Source: Thalassia testudinum (lineage: Eukaryota; Streptophyta; Magnoliopsida; Alismatales; Hydrocharitaceae). Taken from it: a stretch of 64,000 bases of DNA. Below the pieces are notes generated by a model that saw only the letters and a program-made list of their open reading frames with translations, was not told where the DNA came from and ran no database searches. This document shows, one piece after another, positions 59,195 to 64,000 of this stretch (its first letter is position 1; every line of letters starts with the position of its first letter). The DNA lies in NCBI GenBank assembly GCA_037157565.1, contig JAZHRO010000013.1, forward strand, positions 119,798,001 through 119,862,000, given 5' to 3'. A program made the position numbers and the translations under genes.

Positions 59195-59644
59195 TGATGT
59201 CCATACATCTAAATAGCCAAAAATATCTATTAATGCGTGTTCTTAGTGTCAAAGTAGCATCATACATTGTAAATATTACATAACATGCATAATCATGCAT
59301 TTAGGTCAAATTGTATAAATTGTATAGTAATTGTCTCCTTTTATGGCCAGGGATAGAGTGACTTTTAACGGGGGCCTCAGATCAAAGATCTAATTGTACG
59401 GATCTGATCAGGGCGACGATTGGAGTTCAACAACTCCAAGATCGCCTTGATCGGACATCCGTAGCACTAGATATAGTTTGAGGAAGCCTAGAGATCAAGG
59501 GCCAAGATGGTGCCAAACCACACTTCAGATGACAAATCAAACTGCACGAATGGGTTCAGATCGATGATCGTAGCCTAACGGATTGAAAATTGGCTCAATT
59601 CGACATCCATGGCACCTTCTACGTGTCACAGAAGATGGACAGCC

Positions 59645-59670
59645 ATGATGGTACCACGTGGCACCATCAT
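59645..59670. promoter_or_regulatory. 26-bp palindrome with G-box core (CACGTG) in F
   Basis: ATGATGGTACCACG/TGGCACCATCAT: arms match except for one mispaired position. The core CCACGTGG is the plant G-box bound by bZIP and bHLH factors (established knowledge); binding here is inference. Confidence 0.7.
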
Positions 59671-59733
59671 AACCACCCAAATCTATCGCAGTAGCACTTC
59701 TCATCTTCTGAAGGTGTGGTGAGGTGAGATCTG

Positions 59734-59759
59734 GGCCGTTGGATCTTGATCCAACGGCC
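59734..59759. repeat. Perfect 12-bp inverted repeat in F
   Basis: GGCCGTTGGATC and GATCCAACGGCC separated by TT. Counterparts lie in the C LTRs (15011-15046 and about 47023-47054). Confidence 0.9.
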
Positions 59760-60204
59760 GTGAGCACGCGCGCTTAAAACGAAAGCACGACAAAGAAGAG
59801 GCGTTAGCACAGCGATTGAGCGGCATTGCGCGAGCGCGGGGCACACGTTTGACTCGCGATCTGCAGCGTGCGCACGGTTAATCTCGACTGCGCGATTGGC
59901 TGCAGATGGCCAAGATCGCCCAATAGCGCACACGGGCAATCAGACACACCGCCTCATGCCTGATTGCACACGCAGGCGGCACAACTGAAGCAGGCGAGGA
60001 GTAATCTGAGCCATCCGATCTTGCAATCGGATGGCTGAGATTTCAAGGACGTGGGTGAGCATTGAGCTCGCGACAGGCGAGGAGGCAAGTGCGCGTGCAA
60101 GGCTGTAGCGATGTGGGCTCTTTAGTGACGCTTAAATCCGCACTAAGGATCCCCTCATTTAATGTTTTAACTATGTAATGACCAAATTGCCCCTATCCTT
60201 GCAA

Positions 60205-60214
60205 CTATAAAAGG
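60205..60214 (+). promoter_or_regulatory. TATA box of solo LTR F
   Basis: CTATAAAAGG followed by 'agacccctaccc', equivalent to the box in C's LTRs. Confidence 0.7.
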
Positions 60215-60827
60215 AGACCCCTACCCTACAAAATCCTCATCCTTTCCTTCACCTCTATCCCTCTCCAAAGCTCAAGAGAAGCTTGTCCCACACTCGAGAT
60301 GCTATTCTAGAGCCAAATCCAATTTTCTTGCCCTTGTTCCGGAAGTGGATCCCACAACGACAATGACATGCTACCTCATTCCCACTTCTTCCTGCTTCGT
60401 CCTCCTTCCCGCTCCATCCTCCGTCTTCCCGGCATCACTCCGCTCGACTTGTCCTCCAAGCATTCGTCGAGGAGGATAACATCTCTCTCCCTTCTTTTTA
60501 ATCGCTTTCTAGAATAGAATTTCTTGCTTTCTAGTTGTAATCATTTCCTGCTTTCGAGTTGTAAAAATATTTTTATTATATCAAGTGATTGTTCTTTCTC
60601 TCTCTCTTATTGTTTATACCAATTCCATTGTAATTATCTCATTTTCAAACAAAAACACAAAAAAAATTTAATCACGGATTTAAGATCGACATAGCCTCCC
60701 CGTGTTCAATCTAGAATTCTTAGAATTTCGATATAAATTTATCTGTTGACGGATTTCTTCGCAAATCGAACTTCAACAATAGGTTTTTCGAATCTAACTT
60801 CGATCGCGTAGTCTTCCACTATCAACA

Positions 60828-61939
60828 CTCCCTCACCACCACCCCATCTAGGAAGGCTACACCGCATGTTGTGGGCCGTTGGATCTCCATCCAACGATCA
60901 CAAGCATGCCACGTCGCCCGCCTAAACTGGATAAGCAAAAATAGAAATAAACAATTATATATAACAAAAGGTTCGTGTAGCGCATTGGCTTACACGCGTG
61001 TGCAGAAGCAGGTGACGCACGTTTGAGCCGATGCGCTGCGTGAAATTGAAGCGGCATTGGCTGTGTGGGTGCACGTGGGCGTAATTGCATGATTGTAAGG
61101 CCACGTGGCATGATGAGAGCAAGCTGTGGGCAGAAGCGCAATCTCACGCGCTTTGCTTCGACACTAAGGCAAGGGCACTCGTTACGATCAGATGGCTGAC
61201 GTTGAGGTGGGTTTTAAAGGCAATTGGTGAGCGAAGAAGATAAGCGCGCGCGTGAGGTGGAATCAGAGCCGTGCGATCGAAGATCAATGACGCAGTGGCT
61301 ACCACGTGTTGCCACCAGAGCGAATCCGAGCGTTTTAGCCGCAAATAAAGGTATTTTGAGGCCAAATCAGAGCTGTTGATCTCAAGATCAACGGACCTAA
61401 TCAAATAAGAGTTGGACGATTTTAAGGCCAAAACACCCTTTTTGCCCTCCATCAAAACTACAAAAGAAGACCTAGGGCCCCCCAGTTGAAGCATCTCTCT
61501 CTCCCATCAACTACAGATCTCTTCTACCATCTTCTCTGCAATTCTCAGCCCAGCGCTTTGGATCTGAGGTGCTACCGCATCTCGCATAAGCATCCCACAA
61601 GCGGCATCATTTCTCTGCCACTTTCTTCTCTCTCTTTCTCTATCTTTTTCTCTCGTTCTCTCTATATATCTCTACTTTTTGTGTAGCAATTTCTATTGTG
61701 AAAAACTCTTTATCAAGGCAATTAAATTTGATCTTATGGATATTCGATGCCTCCTTATACATATATGCATATATAAATACCGTTAGAACTAGTTTATTGA
61801 AAAGCTTCTGTTAAAAATCGAGATTGCCTCCCTGCGAACAACCCGGTACTCACCGGAGTTTTATAAATTTATTTTTCCACATGTTTTCGCACTATACTAC
61901 AACTAAATAACTCTTCAAATGCGAATTATGCATCGAACA
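60828..61939 (+). repeat. 5' LTR of G, second piece
   Basis: Resumes after F's right duplication. A TATA-like CTACAAAAGA lies at 61450-61459, (CT)n near 61630-61660, then a U5-like 'gcctccctgcgaacaacccgg' block near 61828, ending CATCGAACA at 61939. Short ORFs are not supported. Confidence 0.8.
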
Positions 61940-61942
61940 AGT

Positions 61943-61960
61943 TGGCGCCATTACCGGGGA
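61943..61960 (+). other. Primer-binding site of element G
   Basis: TGGCGCCATTACCGGGGA, three bases after the LTR, tRNA-Asp type with two differences. TTACC (61951-61955) can pair with GGTAA (61961-61965). Confidence 0.9.
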
Positions 61961-63374
61961 GGTAACGGAAGTTTTTGAGGCTTTCTTTGATGTGTATTTG
62001 AGATTTCTAACTCACTACTTTTTTCATTGATTTCATGTGTGCAAGAAACGAAGAAATTAGAACCAAACACGACAGCAGAGAAACTGCGGATTCGAATCTC
62101 AAGTAAGTACCCGTAGGTTAGATTAGTTAGATTTAGAAAGTTTAGGATTTGCTTGAACCCTAGGATTAGTTAGAATTTGCTTGTTTGAAAAAAAAAGTTT
62201 CTCTTGATTTTCGGGCTAAAATAAAGCTTTATTTTAAAAATTCAATTCCCAAAGATCCACACGTCTAAAAATTCTCAAATTTTTACTGCACATGGATTTC
62301 AAAGTCAAGAATAATATATCCAAAAGTTACGTAAATCAAAGTTACAAAAAATTTTTAAAAAATCACGTACTAATCTATTATCGTTTCGATTATTGTTCTT
62401 GGTTTTTTGGAGTTCAAAATATCATAAGAATTTTTATACAACTTCGATTGAAGTGAAATTTGTGCCACTGAATTTCTGAGAAAGTCTAGAATTTTTGAAA
62501 AATTTGAGAAAAATATTTCTTATACATTTGATTTCACGACTTATCTAATCACGAATTGGAGTTCAAAACAAACTACAAAACCCCCAGTATAGTTTAAATC
62601 TGAAAAAAATAGAAACGTGCATTAAAAATTCTTGAAAAATATTTTCTAAGTGCCTAGTTAGTGGTGCAAGAACACTAATTGATTTCATGGCTTGGGTCGC
62701 ACCACTCATCCGATTTTTGACTTAAAAGAACATCTAGAATTGTCTGCGCTTAGGGTTTCACTCTAAGGATAGAGCACACCTGCATTTCCATACTTAAAGG
62801 AAATCTATCAAAAAAATTGGGATTTGCAAAACTTTTGTGTGCCTCATCAAAACCTTGGTTGGAAATATTTAATCAAGTGAACCCTAAAACATGCTAACAC
62901 AAGCATTTGAATCTGATACTTCATCATAAGAATTTGCTTGTGAACTCTTTTCCTACATACTTCACATCTCTGAAATCAACTTTAAGAGCAAACACCCCCC
63001 TAACGGCCATCATATTCCAAAAGCACATCAAACCTGAACCTAAAATTGAGCAGACGTGCCCTAGGTAGGACTAATAAACTTGGGGACTTGAAACTAGATT
63101 AGGCTAAGGTCAAGGCCTTGTCTACTTGGACCCATTGGTGACAAGAAAGGTCGATGCGGTAACCGCGTTAACCTTTAGTGGTGTCTCGCCTTGCAGGCTG
63201 TCCTGAGGGGTCCCACCCTTCTGGCCAGCCAAGTAATTCAAGGGTTGATCTAACCCAGTTGTGTTTTGGGGAACCAGGATTAGGTCTATTTAGGGTTGGC
63301 ACTCTAAGGACCAGTTTGATTGCTTGTATTGAAAGGGTAGGGTATTCTCTCATCTATTAACTTTCTTCTGGTAC
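61961..63374 (+). other. Leader of element G
   Basis: 1.4 kb noncoding. A donor-like CTCAAG|TAAGTACC lies near 62099. The middle shares the 'gtgcaag ... gcaccactc' block with B's leader. No supported ORF. Confidence 0.7.
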
Positions 63375-64000
63375 ATGGATGCTAAAATGTCTCTGAACCC
63401 TAATTTGGTACCACCTTTAGAGAGTAAACTAAAGAGAAGACCCAAATTTTTTGAATACACTCCAATATCCAATTGCCATGAGGAAGAACTGATTGAGGAG
63501 GAAACCATGAACCCATACTCCTTTGCTTCACACTATTCCTCCTTTTCTCCCCATCCCAACCCTTCCCTTACTTCAACTTCTTCAGGTTGGGAGAACTCTC
63601 CTCAATACCCGAGACTTGATTCCATTGCTTATACCTCATATTCCCCTGGTATAGCCAGGCCTATCTCAAATCCCACACGAATCTCTGGATATCAAGGATC
63701 TATACAATCTAAAGAGACACTCTCCATACAAGACCAACACCTGGCTGGCATGACCAATTATCTTGATTGGTTCAGCCAAACTCATCTCTCCCCAGATCAT
63801 GGATATGCCTCAGAATCCCAATACCTAGAATACCAATCCTATCCTCGAAATCATTGTTCAAATTATCCCAATCCCACCCAAACAACTTCAGCTTCTCATT
63901 GGGATAACCCTACACCAACCAACCAAGGATATGATTCTTACCCTAGGTATTCAAATGATGGATATTCAGATTTGACTGAGGTCAGAAACTCTAAAAATTA
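63375..64000 (+). CDS. Ser/Tyr/Pro-rich ORF of element G in the gag position (runs off window)
   Basis: ATG at 63375 opens a frame of at least 208 codons without a stop to the window edge. A short charged start (LESKLKRRPKFFEY, then EEELIEEE) is followed by a low-complexity region rich in Ser, Tyr, Pro, Asn and Gln (MNPYSFASHYSSFSPHPNPS, GYASESQYLEYQSYPRN, QGYDSYPRYSNDGYSD). Composition, repeated GY/YP words and position after PBS and leader match the ORF of element B (10144-11853); neither has gag or zinc-knuckle motifs in the visible part. Function unknown; a particle-forming or nucleic-acid-condensing role is only a guess. Confidence 0.7.
   Translation, partial: MDAKMSLNPNLVPPLESKLKRRPKFFEYTPISNCHEEELIEEETMNPYSFASHYSSFSPHPNPSLTSTSSGWENSPQYPRLDSIAYTSYSPGIARPISNPTRISGYQGSIQSKETLSIQDQHLAGMTNYLDWFSQTHLSPDHGYASESQYLEYQSYPRNHCSNYPNPTQTTSASHWDNPTPTNQGYDSYPRYSNDGYSDLTEVRNSKN

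Larger units (their letters stand above)
59195..60827 (+). repeat. Solo LTR F (same family as element C)
   Basis: 1633 bp, TGATGTCC to TATCAACA, with perfect duplications CTCCC (59190-59194, 60828-60832). It aligns along its length with the reverse complement of C's LTRs (start TGATGT, end CAACA). No internal region, so it arose by LTR-LTR recombination. TATA box 60205-60214. The minus-strand ORFs near 59537-59939 are not supported. Confidence 0.93.
58709..64000 (+). mobile_element. Athila-related element G (right part outside window)
   Basis: 5' LTR (58709-61939, split by solo LTR F), PBS 61943-61960, a 1.4 kb leader sharing blocks with B's leader (the GGTGCAAG...CGCACCACTC block near 62675 and 9420), then an ORF running off the window. 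The LTR start at TGATTTCACAG is inferred from alignment with B's LTR and is uncertain by perhaps 80 bp. Confidence 0.8.

Noticed and set aside
1..64000. CRISPR arrays, bacterial operons, rRNA or intact host genes
   Set aside because: No regularly spaced repeats of that kind and no prokaryotic gene organisation; all recognisable proteins are of transposable elements except the RPL38 pseudogene.

Overview
This window is a repeat-dominated stretch of a plant (angiosperm) nuclear genome. The main evidence is a stack of Ty3/gypsy LTR retrotransposons of the Athila/Tat type, with primer-binding sites matching plant tRNA-Asp and FMDD reverse transcriptases. A plant-type LINE with a zf-RVT-like tail, CACTA transposon remains and a broken copy of ribosomal protein gene RPL38 support this. 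The species cannot be named from the sequence. No intact host gene is visible.

Elements are lettered here. The left 50.8 kb is one nest. Element E (1-3509, plus) ends in a 2.8 kb LTR and abuts the pol of element D (3515-6590, then 47614-50818, plus). Element C (6591-47608, minus, TSD CTTGT) is inserted in D's 3' noncoding region. Four insertions lie inside C: element B in its 3' LTR (7434-14696, plus, TSD TCCGA/TCTGA); the very large solo LTR I between RNase H and integrase (18380-23901, minus, TSD ATCTG), itself split by solo LTR J (21551-23098, plus, TSD CCAAC); element A in gag (28030-39541, plus, TSD GCATT); and a 5 kb LINE next to the gag start (39775-44775, plus, 16-bp TSD).

Element A is the youngest and best preserved. 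Its two LTRs differ by about five substitutions and three indels. Gag-protease-RT-RNase H-integrase lie in a single reading frame of 1805 codons broken only by one TAA and one TGA. Elements C, D and the LINE carry many stops and frameshifts.

Element B, and element G at the right edge (LTR 58709-61939, internal region to 64000), look like non-autonomous relatives of C. They keep the LTR layout, primer-binding site and leader, but carry a Tyr/Ser/Pro/Gln-rich ORF where gag should be, and B has no pol. This is the best candidate for something undescribed. Shared non-coding architecture also stands out: a second copy of the polypurine tract just after the coding region, a hairpin overlapping the primer-binding site, possible leader splice sites, U3 palindromes centred on CACGTG/CACATG, and a three-copy repeat upstream of the 3' polypurine tract.

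From 50819 to 58708 is older, AT-rich DNA. It holds the RPL38 pseudogene (51473-51679), a 1.4 kb CACTA-type element (54408-55785), a TNP2-type transposase remnant (55786-56725) and an LTR-like block with an unusual AGCT-rich region. From 58709 the sequence belongs to element G, whose 5' LTR is split by solo LTR F (59195-60827, TSD CTCCC).
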